A stretch of DNA of 63,224 bases. Origin: Halovulum sp039190275. GTDB taxonomy: Bacteria > Pseudomonadota > Alphaproteobacteria > Rhodobacterales > Rhodobacteraceae. The position numbers and the translations under genes are program-made. Position 1 is the stretch's first letter. Every line of letters starts with the position of its first letter. The stretch covers positions 1 through 63,224 of the forward strand of contig JBCCYF010000010.1 in NCBI GenBank assembly GCA_039190275.1. Direction: 5' to 3'. This document shows, piece after piece, positions 26,657 through 35,383 of this stretch. Under the pieces are notes generated by a model. It had not been told where the DNA came from and did not search any database. It was given only the letters and a program-made list of their open reading frames with translations.

Positions 26657-27936
26657 CAGCAGCCATCGGACAGCGTCGCGCGGCCACCCCCGTTGGCGTG
26701 GTTTTGGTCTTACTGGGGTTGGTCGGCATGGTACTTTGGCTCGCCAATCGGGCACCCACACTGCCAATCGACCGCTCGGCGATTGGTCTTCGCGCGCTTG
26801 AGCGGGTTGTCAGCGCAGACGGCGGCGCCATCAGTTATGCCGTGGGACAGCGGATGCTCGAAGGGACCTTGGGCCTGCGGATCCTTCCGATCCTGGATAC
26901 GGATGTGAGCAAACCCTTTGTCCCGCCGGAAGACGAGCAAGCCTACCTCGCCACGGGAACCGAGCGTGACCTGACGCCCGGGTTGATCCGCGGCAAGGTC
27001 AGACTGCAACCCACGCTGCTGGTTGCCCCCAAATGGACCCGCGCCATGCGCCACTCGGGCTATGCACATCACAGTCTTATGGTCTCTCCCGAGCAGGCGG
27101 TAAACGCCATCGACCGGCTGGATGCCTTCGACGGGCCACTGCTGCGCCCACGGGCGCCCTTGCAGCGGTTCAACTTCAACGGTCATGACGGGCTGCTGTA
27201 TGCACCGCAGTTTTTCCCCGAAACGCTCAACGATAGATGCGTGCCGCTGATCTCGACCCAGGCGGGGCACCTTCTTATCGAATGCGATGGGCCGCAGTCG
27301 AACCATCCGGTCTGGCTGCTTTCGGACCCCGATTTGATCAACAACCATGGCATCACGCTTGCTTCAAATGCGGCGATCGCCTCCGAAACACTGCGGGAGC
27401 TTGCGGCCGGAGCGCCAATCCTGATCGATACGACCGACGAGATTTTCTCCACGGTCCAGCCGCAACCACGGCCAAAGCGCGCTTGGTCAGATCTGCTTCG
27501 ATTCTTTGCCTATCCGATGTCGATCGCCTGGATTGCCCTGCTGGCTTTTACCGTGTTGGTGCTATGGCGTGCCTGGGTACGGTTTGGACCACCGCTCGCA
27601 ATCTTCGACGACCGGCTCAGCGCCTCACGCGATGCGTCGATCAGCGCCAAGGCACGCATCCTGCGCATGGTCGGAAACGACCCCAAACTGTTCGAAGCAC
27701 ATGTTGCAAATCGCCTGCGCAGAATCGAACGAACACTGTTCGGCGGCACCCTGCCCGGCGACCCGGTCACCCGGATTGTGGGCTTTCTCAAACGGGTCGA
27801 CCCGGAACGCGCCGCAGGCTTTGCGGCAGCTGCGGTAGCGGCTACAACCCCCGCACAACACGCGAGTGCGGCACAACTTCAGGCGGCGCTTGATGATTTT
27901 GAACGACAGGCAGAAAGACTTTTCGATGGATCTTGA
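26653..27936 (+). CDS. DUF4350-domain protein of MoxR cluster
   Basis: This 427-residue protein has a membrane helix near residues 18-36 (VVLVLLGLVGMVLWLANR), a long periplasmic part resembling DUF4350 with RSAIGLRALERVVSADGG and VWLLSDPDLINNHGI, and a second helix near 290 (SIAWIALLAFTVLVLWRAW). The cytoplasmic tail contains short helical segments. DUF4350 has a GATase-like fold and is nearly always next to MoxR/DUF58 genes. Its last 11 bases overlap the moxR start. Confidence 0.82.
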   Translation: MTAAIGQRRAATPVGVVLVLLGLVGMVLWLANRAPTLPIDRSAIGLRALERVVSADGGAISYAVGQRMLEGTLGLRILPILDTDVSKPFVPPEDEQAYLATGTERDLTPGLIRGKVRLQPTLLVAPKWTRAMRHSGYAHHSLMVSPEQAVNAIDRLDAFDGPLLRPRAPLQRFNFNGHDGLLYAPQFFPETLNDRCVPLISTQAGHLLIECDGPQSNHPVWLLSDPDLINNHGITLASNAAIASETLRELAAGAPILIDTTDEIFSTVQPQPRPKRAWSDLLRFFAYPMSIAWIALLAFTVLVLWRAWVRFGPPLAIFDDRLSASRDASISAKARILRMVGNDPKLFEAHVANRLRRIERTLFGGTLPGDPVTRIVGFLKRVDPERAAGFAAAAVAATTPAQHASAAQLQAALDDFERQAERLFDGS

Positions 27937-28882
27937 GACCTTTCGCATCACGGCGGCCACCATTCGCGCCGAAGTCGGCAAAGCGGTCCATGGTCAGGAC
28001 ACTGCCATCGACATGCTTCTCATCGCGCTGTTTGCACGGGGACACTGTCTGCTTGAAGGGCCACCGGGAACCGCGAAAACACTGCTCGCGCAGGCTCTGG
28101 CTGGGTCAATGCATCTGGAGTTCGGGCGTATCCAGTTTACCCCCGATCTGATGCCAGGCGACGTGCTGGGTGTGAACCTGTTTGACTTCGGGACCTCGGC
28201 GTTCAGGCTGACCAAGGGCCCGGTGTTTACCGACGTGTTGCTGGCGGATGAAATCAACCGTGCGCCGCCCAAAACCCAGGCCGCATTGCTTCAAGTGATG
28301 AATGAACGCATCGCCACCATAGACGGCACAGACTATCCGCTGGGCGACAGCTTTTTCGTCGTTGCCACCCAAAACCCGATTGAACAGCAGGGCACCTATC
28401 CGCTGCCCGAGGCGCAGCTCGACCGCTTTCTGTTCAAACTGATCATAGATTTCCCCGCCGAAGCGGCCGAGATGGAGATCCTGCGCCGCCACGCCGCACA
28501 GCCATTGGATCACAAGGCCCGCACGGTAGGGATCCAACCGGTGCTCAGCGCGGAACAGTTGTCCGCTGGACGCGCCCTGGTCGATAGCATCCGACTTGAT
28601 GACAGCATCCTGCGGTACATCCTGAACCTGGTGCGAGCGACCCGCACCGAACCTGAAATCCGCCACGGTGCCTCAACCCGCGCGGCGGATGCCATCGCAG
28701 GCGCGGTACGTGCAGCCGCCGCACTGGATGGCCGAGATTACGCCATTCCCGACGATGTTCAGCGCCTAGTGGTACCTGCATTGCGGCATCGCGTTGTGCT
28801 CGGCCCCACTGCCGAGATCGAAGGCCGCTCGGAAACGGATGTCATGGCAGGCATACTGAATCGTGTGGAGGCGCCAAAGTAA
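27926..28882 (+). CDS. MoxR-family AAA ATPase
   Basis: This MoxR-type AAA+ ATPase, thought to act as a chaperone that remodels or inserts cofactors into protein complexes, has Walker A GPPGTAKT near residue 44, Walker B VLLADEINRAPPKTQAALLQVM near 103, sensor 1 VVATQNPIEQQGTYPLPEAQLDRF near 145 and a C-terminal lid domain with ASTRAADAIAGAVRAAAALDGR. The frame is open to 27866, but the ATG at 27926 gives the usual N-terminus and follows the purine-rich GGCAGAAAGA. It overlaps DUF4350 by 11 bases, and the stop overlaps the DUF58 start (TAATG). Confidence 0.94.
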   Translation: MDLETFRITAATIRAEVGKAVHGQDTAIDMLLIALFARGHCLLEGPPGTAKTLLAQALAGSMHLEFGRIQFTPDLMPGDVLGVNLFDFGTSAFRLTKGPVFTDVLLADEINRAPPKTQAALLQVMNERIATIDGTDYPLGDSFFVVATQNPIEQQGTYPLPEAQLDRFLFKLIIDFPAEAAEMEILRRHAAQPLDHKARTVGIQPVLSAEQLSAGRALVDSIRLDDSILRYILNLVRATRTEPEIRHGASTRAADAIAGAVRAAAALDGRDYAIPDDVQRLVVPALRHRVVLGPTAEIEGRSETDVMAGILNRVEAPK

Positions 28883-30186
28883 TGCGTCCCTCGCGGCACC
28901 TGTTGACGATTGGCGCGGTCTGCCTTGCCCTGACCGTTCTTGTCATCGTGGTGAACATGCCGCCTGCTCTGGTCCTGGTGGCGTGGGCCGGTTTTGCTGT
29001 CTTTGCTTTTTTCGATCTGGTAACCAGCCCGCAACGCCATGCGCTCAACCTTCGGGTCGACGCCCCCGGCGACGTGTTTTGCGGGGAAACCGCACGCTTG
29101 CCGGTCCACATATCAGCGCGCGACACCCTGCCTGATTTTACCGAAGCACGGGCCGAGGTGGCCCAGGACCTGGGCGGCCAGACCAGGTTTACGCTGACCC
29201 CTGTGACCCCGGTCACCGCCACGGGCGAGATACGCCTGCCAGTGACGAAACGCGGGACATTCGATGTCAGCGGCATTTGGCTGCGCTGGATGAGCCGTTA
29301 CAAACTCTGGGAGTTAACGCCGCGCTTTTCGGTCGCACACAGCATCAACGTGGTCCCGAACATCCGCCCGGTCACCAGCGGCCAAATCGAGGCGACCGTG
29401 CGGTCCGAGCTCTACGGCATCAAGGACACATCAACACGCGGCGAGGGGTCGGAGTTTCATCAGCTGGTCGAGTTTACCGCCGGAATGGACCACCGGTCGA
29501 TTGACTGGAAAAGGTCCGCGCAACACCGGAGCCTGGTCGCCAAGGAAACCCGCGCCGAAAGGAACCATCAGATCATCCTGGCGCTGGACAACGGGTATCT
29601 GATGCGCGGACAAATTGACGGCCTGTCAAGGATCGACCATGCGATCAATGCGGCGCTGACGGTGGCCTGGGCCGCAGGCTTGGGCGGCGACTTGGTGGGA
29701 CTGTTCAGCTTTGATGCGGAACCACGCCACTACAGCCCGCCGCAGCCGGCCCGCGCGTCGTTTCCGATGTTGCGCCGGCAGATGGGCCGGATGGAGTACA
29801 CCAGCGTCGAAAGCAACCACACCCTTGCGATGGCGCATCTGAACGGGCGGCTCAAACGCCGATCCATGATTGTCGTCTTCTCGGATTTTGCCGACCCCAC
29901 GACCGCTGAACTGCTTGTCGAAAACCTTGAGGTGCTCAGCCGCGCACATCTGGTTGTCTTTGCCACCTTGTCGGACCCGGCGCTGGACCGCCGACAGTCC
30001 GGATCCGCGCGCAGTGCAGACGACGTGGCTGAAGCGGTGGTCGCGGCGGATATGCTGCGCGACCGGCAGCTGGTGTTCGACAGGCTGCAACGAATTGGTG
30101 TGCTGTGCGTGGAAACCGCACCGGGGAAACTGTCGCCCGGACTGCTGACGACATACCTCGATATCAAGGCGCGCGAGTTGATATGA
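28882..30186 (+). CDS. DUF58-domain protein (vWA-like)
   Basis: This 434-residue protein has two N-terminal helices (LLTIGAVCLALTVLVIVVNM and LVLVAWAGFAVFAFFDLV) and a DUF58 domain, a von Willebrand A-like fold. The diagnostic block EFHQLVEFTAGMDHRSIDWK is near residue 195, followed by an acidic metal-site pattern LALDNGYLMRG near 233. DUF58 proteins are the standard partners of MoxR ATPases. It overlaps both neighbours, so translation of the cluster is tightly coupled. Confidence 0.92.
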   Translation: MRPSRHLLTIGAVCLALTVLVIVVNMPPALVLVAWAGFAVFAFFDLVTSPQRHALNLRVDAPGDVFCGETARLPVHISARDTLPDFTEARAEVAQDLGGQTRFTLTPVTPVTATGEIRLPVTKRGTFDVSGIWLRWMSRYKLWELTPRFSVAHSINVVPNIRPVTSGQIEATVRSELYGIKDTSTRGEGSEFHQLVEFTAGMDHRSIDWKRSAQHRSLVAKETRAERNHQIILALDNGYLMRGQIDGLSRIDHAINAALTVAWAAGLGGDLVGLFSFDAEPRHYSPPQPARASFPMLRRQMGRMEYTSVESNHTLAMAHLNGRLKRRSMIVVFSDFADPTTAELLVENLEVLSRAHLVVFATLSDPALDRRQSGSARSADDVAEAVVAADMLRDRQLVFDRLQRIGVLCVETAPGKLSPGLLTTYLDIKARELI

Positions 30187-31184
30187 GCGTCGCACAGTCC
30201 CTGATCCGGTCCGCCCGTTTTCGCGCCGAACGCGAAGCCGACTGGCGTGCGCTGGAGGCTATCGTGTCCAAGACCGAGCGGCGTGGCCTGCGCGCCCTAT
30301 CGCTGGATGAGGCTCAGTCATTAGCCACGCTCTACCGGCAGGCGATGGCATCCCTGTCGGTGGCGCGGGAAATCTCGCTTGACCAGGCACTGCTGGCCTA
30401 TCTGGAAGCGCTGTGCGCCCGCGCGTATCTGGCAGTCTATGCACCGCAGCAGCGACTCGGGGGGCTGCTGTCACGGCTTTTGATCACTGGCATACCGGGT
30501 GCGGTACGGCGCCTTCTACCGCTGATCCTGATCAGCTATGTCATCCTGATCCTCGGTGTCATCGCCGGCTACCTTTTGTTTCAGGGCGACCCGACCTGGT
30601 ACAACACCATCATGCCCGAGGGGCTGGCGGGGGGGCGTGGCATCAACAGCTCGGCGTCCGACCTGCGCGAGGTTATCTACGGCGGCGGCGATGCGGAAAA
30701 CGGGGAACTGGCAGCCTTTGCCTCGATCCTTTTCTCCCACAACACCCGGATCGCACTGCTGATCTTTTGTCTGGGCGTTGCGGTCTGCATACCGTCCAGC
30801 GTGCTCACCTTTTACAACGGCATGATTCTGGGCGCATTTGTTGGACTGCACGAAAGCAAAGGCCTGCTGATCGACGTCTTCGGTTGGCTGTCAATTCATG
30901 GCGTAACCGAGCTTTCGGCGATTGTCGTTGCCTGTGCCGGCGGACTTCATCTGGGCTGGGCAGTGCTGTTTCCGGGCGACCTGCGCCGCCGTGACGCCTT
31001 GCGACGCAATGCACGAGATGCGGTCAAACTCGCCATCCTGGCGGCGATCATGCTGGTTGCCGCCGCCCTGCTTGAGGGCTTCGGTCGGCAACTCATACAG
31101 GGTATCGACAGTCGCATTGCCGTCGGCTTTGGCGTCGGTGCCCTTTGGATCCTCTGGCTTGGCTTTTCGGGGCGGCGCACATGA
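30183..31184 (+). CDS. SpoIIM-family (stage II sporulation protein M) membrane protein
   Basis: This 333-residue protein belongs to the SpoIIM/DUF95 membrane family. After a helical cytoplasmic N-terminus (residues 1-95) there are about six transmembrane segments, with LFSHNTRIALLIFCLGVAVCIPSSVLTFYNGMILGAFVG near residue 180-215 being the family core. The organism does not sporulate; family members in Gram-negatives accompany MoxR/RDD clusters with unknown roles. The ATG at 30183 overlaps the DUF58 stop, which is why it was preferred to the open frame beginning at 30105. Confidence 0.9.
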   Translation: MSVAQSLIRSARFRAEREADWRALEAIVSKTERRGLRALSLDEAQSLATLYRQAMASLSVAREISLDQALLAYLEALCARAYLAVYAPQQRLGGLLSRLLITGIPGAVRRLLPLILISYVILILGVIAGYLLFQGDPTWYNTIMPEGLAGGRGINSSASDLREVIYGGGDAENGELAAFASILFSHNTRIALLIFCLGVAVCIPSSVLTFYNGMILGAFVGLHESKGLLIDVFGWLSIHGVTELSAIVVACAGGLHLGWAVLFPGDLRRRDALRRNARDAVKLAILAAIMLVAAALLEGFGRQLIQGIDSRIAVGFGVGALWILWLGFSGRRT

Positions 31185-32116
31185 AACATCGCCGCACCCC
31201 GCGGGAGCCCGGCGCCCGCCACAAAGACATCGTCCAGAACACCCGCGTGATCTCGGACTTCATACCACCCGAAGGTGTCCCCATCCGTTTCGAGGTTGCC
31301 GGCATGGGCGCCCGACTGATCGCGCAGATTGCGGATATCCTGATCACCTTTGTCGCGCTCCTGCTGGTTATGGCGCTGCTGCTGATCTCGAACGCCATTT
31401 CGCTTGCGGCCGTGATCATCATCGGCGCGCTGCTCTACTTCGCGGTTCGGGTACCGTATTATACACTGTGCGAACTGCTTATGAACGGTCAGACGCTTGG
31501 CAAACGGATGTCGGGACTGCGTGTCATTTCCGTCGACGGGCGCACACTGACACCGCATGCGGTGACCGTCCGTAACCTGTTGAAAGAGCTTGAGGTATTT
31601 GTGCCCGGCTCAATGCTGCTGGCCAGTTCCACACTGGACACGGCCTCCACTCTCCTGCTGATGATCTGGATCGGCATGCTTGCCACGGTCCCATTTTCGA
31701 ACCGCAATCGTCAGCGACTTGGCGACATCCTGGCCGGGACATATGTGGTTTCGCTTCCCAAGCCCGTTTTGCTCCCCGATCTGGCGGAAGCGCCCGAAGA
31801 CCCCAGCGATACACGCTTTCCCTTTGAGCCTCATCACCTTGACCACTACGGGCGGTACGAACTCCAGACACTTGAGGCGCTGTTGCACGTCAATCGCACA
31901 AAACTGAACCGAACGGCGGCCACACGCCATGCGTCGAACCTGCGCAAGGTGACCGACACGATCATCAACCGTATCGGGTATCCCACGCATATTGCCGAGC
32001 GCGATACCGCTGCGTTCCTGTTGGCCTTCTACCGCACCCAGCGGGCCTATCTGGAAAACCGCAAACTCTTTGGTGATGCGCGCGAGGACAAGTTCCACCG
32101 CAGTCAGGACAACTAG
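31181..32116 (+). CDS. RDD-family membrane protein
   Basis: This 311-residue protein contains an RDD domain: the family block GMGARLIAQIADILITFVALLLVMAL begins near residue 42, with RVPYYTLCELLMNGQTLGKRMSGLRV after it. Two further helices and the segment LGDILAGTYVV follow. The soluble C-terminal 120 residues (from about 190) are long for an RDD protein and contain a helical region LHVNRTKLNRTAATRHASNLRKV. The ATG at 31181 overlaps the SpoIIM stop. RDD and SpoIIM proteins often come as a pair. Confidence 0.9.
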   Translation: MKHRRTPREPGARHKDIVQNTRVISDFIPPEGVPIRFEVAGMGARLIAQIADILITFVALLLVMALLLISNAISLAAVIIIGALLYFAVRVPYYTLCELLMNGQTLGKRMSGLRVISVDGRTLTPHAVTVRNLLKELEVFVPGSMLLASSTLDTASTLLLMIWIGMLATVPFSNRNRQRLGDILAGTYVVSLPKPVLLPDLAEAPEDPSDTRFPFEPHHLDHYGRYELQTLEALLHVNRTKLNRTAATRHASNLRKVTDTIINRIGYPTHIAERDTAAFLLAFYRTQRAYLENRKLFGDAREDKFHRSQDN

Positions 32117-32142
32117 CATGCCCGCATGCAGAAAGCCCATCA

Positions 32143-32925
32143 ATGAATACTGACCTTGGCTCCCAAACCCCACTGGGTGTGGCGCGGGTCATTGGCGACA
32201 CCTTCGGGCTGTTTTTTTCCCGCCTGCCGCTTTTCATCCTGCTGGCGCTGCTGCCCACACTGGTGGTGACCGGACTGCAGTTTGCATTCTTGCCCGAGTT
32301 CATCTCGGATGATCCGATACTGTTTCCCGGAACCGGGGTCGGCTTTGTCGCGTACAGCGCGTTGTCCCTGTTCTTCTTCATGATCATGGTCGGCGTGATC
32401 ACTTTGGCGGCCTATGACGTCCGACTAGGGCGGGAAGCCAATGTGGTGTCCTATGTCTGGCGAACGATCAAGGCGATCCCCGCGATCTTTATTCTGACGA
32501 TACCGTTCTACATCATGATCGTGTCCGGGCTGCTGCTTCTGATCATACCAGCCTTTTACCTCATGGCGCGATACTGGGTGTTTACGCCGGTGATCCTAAT
32601 CGAAGGGTCGGGCTATCGCGGGTTGCTGCGCGCATCCGAATTGTCACGGGGATACCGCTGGCCAATTGTCGCGGCGAGCATCGGGATCATCCTTGTATCC
32701 CTCCTGCTGGCGTATCTGGTGCATGTGCCGCTGATGCTTATGCTGGGCCTGGATCTGATCGCCTTTCCCGGCACACCGAATTACACCATGACCGCCATCG
32801 TGCAATCCTTCTCAAGCGCGATACAATATGCGCTGCTGTCGATCTTTACCGCCCTGCTCTATGCCCGCTTGCGAGAGATCAAGGAGGGGCTGGGAATGGA
32901 AGACCTTGCAGAGGTATTCCGCTGA
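32143..32925 (+). CDS. Polytopic membrane protein of MoxR cluster (first of a pair)
   Basis: This 260-residue protein has about six transmembrane helices (for example LPLFILLALLPTLVVTGLQF, YSALSLFFFMIMVGVITLAAY, IFILTIPFYIMIVSGLLLLIIPAFYL) and the loop WVFTPVILIEGSGYRGLLRASELSRG, which resembles the YciC/GdpP-membrane-type domain seen in large predicted membrane proteins. The function is unknown. Its stop overlaps the next start (TGATG), and its neighbour has the same overall architecture. Confidence 0.78.
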   Translation: MNTDLGSQTPLGVARVIGDTFGLFFSRLPLFILLALLPTLVVTGLQFAFLPEFISDDPILFPGTGVGFVAYSALSLFFFMIMVGVITLAAYDVRLGREANVVSYVWRTIKAIPAIFILTIPFYIMIVSGLLLLIIPAFYLMARYWVFTPVILIEGSGYRGLLRASELSRGYRWPIVAASIGIILVSLLLAYLVHVPLMLMLGLDLIAFPGTPNYTMTAIVQSFSSAIQYALLSIFTALLYARLREIKEGLGMEDLAEVFR

Positions 32926-33656
32926 TGACGCTCGCCCTGCTTACGCAACGCTCCCTGACGATGCTGCGCAGTTTCGGACCGCTCGCGTTTTGCGAGTTTT
33001 TGGCGCTGACCATGGGCACCCGCGCCCTTCAGATCATCCTTTCCCCCGAGGGATTTCGCGAAGACATGCTGCGGACAGAGATCCCCAGCCTGATGTCAAT
33101 TTTCCTGGATCCCTTTGTGCTGATCCATGAGGTATTGTTTACGCTGGTGTTCGCGGCCGCGTGTCTGCGGATATGGTGGAGCAACAACACCGCGCCTGAG
33201 GATCGGCATGGTGCGCTGACAGGGCCGTTCTTGCCCCTTGTCACGCTGAACCTTTTAACAGGTATCGCGCTTTACATGGGGCTGATCCTTGCCTTGCTGC
33301 CTGGGCTGTTGATTGCGGCAGTGACCACCACATTGACGCCCGTAATCCTGTTTGAGGGGCTAAGGTGGCGTAGCCTGGGACGGGCGCTGCGGCAAAGCGG
33401 ACGTCAGATCTGGCGACTGACGGTGGTCTGGGGCATGATCCTGATCCCCTGGCTTTTGATGTTGTCATCGGTCAACACCCCACCCGAGGAACTTGCGACG
33501 GCGGATATGTCTGCACTGTGGTGGGCGCAGTTTACGCCGGATGTAATCTCGGCCGGTCTTTCGGTGGTGGTACTTTGCATGACCATGAGCGCGTACACCA
33601 TCCTGATCGAAGACGAAGCCGGCGGCTCGGGCAGTCTGATGAGTATTTTCCGCTAG
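32925..33656 (+). CDS. Polytopic membrane protein of MoxR cluster (second of a pair)
   Basis: This 243-residue protein has about six hydrophobic helices. The segment TTTLTPVILFEGLRWRSLGRALRQSGRQIWR (starting near residue 140) matches the position and shape of the YRGLLRASELSRG loop in the preceding protein, so the two look like diverged copies or partner subunits. It is the last gene of the cluster. No function can be assigned. Confidence 0.75.
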   Translation: MTLALLTQRSLTMLRSFGPLAFCEFLALTMGTRALQIILSPEGFREDMLRTEIPSLMSIFLDPFVLIHEVLFTLVFAAACLRIWWSNNTAPEDRHGALTGPFLPLVTLNLLTGIALYMGLILALLPGLLIAAVTTTLTPVILFEGLRWRSLGRALRQSGRQIWRLTVVWGMILIPWLLMLSSVNTPPEELATADMSALWWAQFTPDVISAGLSVVVLCMTMSAYTILIEDEAGGSGSLMSIFR

Positions 33657-33729
33657 CGCCTTCCGCCATTGGTCGAGCAAAGGGACACAGAAACTGGCCG
33701 CGCGTGTACCATGAACGCTTTGACGCGGC

Positions 33730-35379
33730 CTAGCGTTCCGTGAACTTGAGCTCAATGCGCCGGTTTCGTGCGCGGGCCTCGTCGGTGTCGGCTGGATCCA
33801 CGGGCTGGAATTCGCCAAATCCGTTCGCGGCGAGGCGATCTGCCGGAATATCCTGAACCGCGATCAGATACCGCACGACCGATAGCGCCCGCGCCTGGCT
33901 CAGTTCCCAATTGTCGGCAAACGCACCGCCGAAGATCGGGATGTTGTCAGTGTGGCCATCAACTCTCAGGATCCAGTTGATACCTTCGGGGATCTCGCCG
34001 CGGATTTCCCGGATGACGGCCGCAACTTCCCCCAACTGCTGGCGTCCCTGAGTGCCTAGAGCAGCTGATCCAGCCTGAAACAGAACTTCAGACGAGAACA
34101 CAAAACGATCACCCACAATTTGAATACCTTCGCGTTCGCCCAGGATCTCGCGGACCCGGCCAAAAAACTCGGACCGATAGTTTTCCAGGTCCTCCGCCTC
34201 GGCCTCAAGGCGCAAACGCTCGGCCTCCTCAAGCTCCGCCCGGCGGCGCTGCTCCTCGGCCACGGCGCGTTGCTCGGCCGCGACCCGCGCAAGTGCTGTG
34301 TTCAAGTCAGCGCCAAGCGTCTCGACCCGCACATTTGCCGCTTCTTCGGCCGCCTTCGCCTCGTCCAGCAGTCCCTGAAGTTCCAAAAGTTGTTGCGAGA
34401 GGGCCGCGGTTTGCTGGTTCAAAAGGGCGACACGGCGCTGATCCTCGGCCGATGCGGCTTCCTGCTCTGCCAACTGTTGCCGCGCAAGCTCCAGAAGTGC
34501 AGCCTGCGTCTCAGCCTCGCTGGCGGCCTCGGTCGCGACCTGCGCCTGTTGTTCCAGGGTTGCGCGGGCGGCATTGGCCGCCGCCAGCAAGGTCAGCGTA
34601 TCCTCAGCCCGCTTGCGCTCTGCTTCCAGCCTCAAGGTCAGCGCGGTGAGTTCCGCCGATCCCTCGCGCAGCCGCTCGCGCAGCGTTTCCGCGGCAGCGG
34701 CTTCCAGTGCCCGCGCGGCCTCCGCGTCCGAGAGCGCTTCGGTTTGCGCCGCAATCTGTTCTTCCTGCGCGGCCGCGCGCTGGCTTAGATCGGCCAGCAG
34801 CGCCTCCATGGCCTCCCTGCGGGCAGCGGCCAGTCGGGCCTCCTCAGCGCCCACATCCAGTTCATCCCGGGCTTGCGCAAGGGCAAGAGTGAGCGCTTCG
34901 TTCGCGCTCAACTGCTCCGCGTTGCGTTCCGCAAGGGCGTCACGCTCTGCCGCCGTGCGGTCCCCCAGATCCGTCAGTTCTTGGTTGCGTGCCAAAAGCC
35001 CCGCGACCTGTTCTTCAAAGCTGGCGATCTGCGCCAATCCGCTGTCGCGCTCTTGGGTCAAGGTTGAAATCAGGGCAGCCTGTGCCGCGGCCTGAGCCTC
35101 AGCGTCTACAAGATCAGAACTCAACCCGCCGATCTGTGTTTCAAGACGGTCGCCGCGCTGTTGTTCCAGGCCCAGCGCCCCCGCAAGTTGTGCGATCTGA
35201 CCCGATAGATCGTCCAACTCTCGTTCCTGCTCAACCACCTGGTCCCGCAGAACAAACTGGATGATCATGAAGATCGACAGCACGAACATCAGCACAAGCA
35301 ACAGCGCGGTCATCGCATCAACGAAGCCCGGCCAAATGTTGGTTTCGAAACGCGAGCCCGAGCGGCGCGTTAACGCCAT
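33730..35379 (-). CDS. OmpA/MotB-like protein with long coiled coil
   Basis: The 549-residue protein has one N-terminal transmembrane helix near residues 18-46 (FVDAMTALLLVLMFVLSIFMI), a Glu/Ala/Gln-rich coiled coil from about 60 to 400, and a C-terminal OmpA-type peptidoglycan-binding domain (LRVDGHTDNIPIFGGAFADN near 460, ELSQARALSVVRYL, RARNRRIELKF at the end). The helix has an Asp in FVDAM at the place where MotB/ExbD proteins carry the proton-binding Asp. It follows the MotA/TolQ-like gene with a four-base gap, so the two should form a proton-driven motor-like complex anchored to the wall. Confidence 0.88.
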   Translation of the reverse strand: MALTRRSGSRFETNIWPGFVDAMTALLLVLMFVLSIFMIIQFVLRDQVVEQERELDDLSGQIAQLAGALGLEQQRGDRLETQIGGLSSDLVDAEAQAAAQAALISTLTQERDSGLAQIASFEEQVAGLLARNQELTDLGDRTAAERDALAERNAEQLSANEALTLALAQARDELDVGAEEARLAAARREAMEALLADLSQRAAAQEEQIAAQTEALSDAEAARALEAAAAETLRERLREGSAELTALTLRLEAERKRAEDTLTLLAAANAARATLEQQAQVATEAASEAETQAALLELARQQLAEQEAASAEDQRRVALLNQQTAALSQQLLELQGLLDEAKAAEEAANVRVETLGADLNTALARVAAEQRAVAEEQRRRAELEEAERLRLEAEAEDLENYRSEFFGRVREILGEREGIQIVGDRFVFSSEVLFQAGSAALGTQGRQQLGEVAAVIREIRGEIPEGINWILRVDGHTDNIPIFGGAFADNWELSQARALSVVRYLIAVQDIPADRLAANGFGEFQPVDPADTDEARARNRRIELKFTER

Positions 35380-35383
35380 GCGT

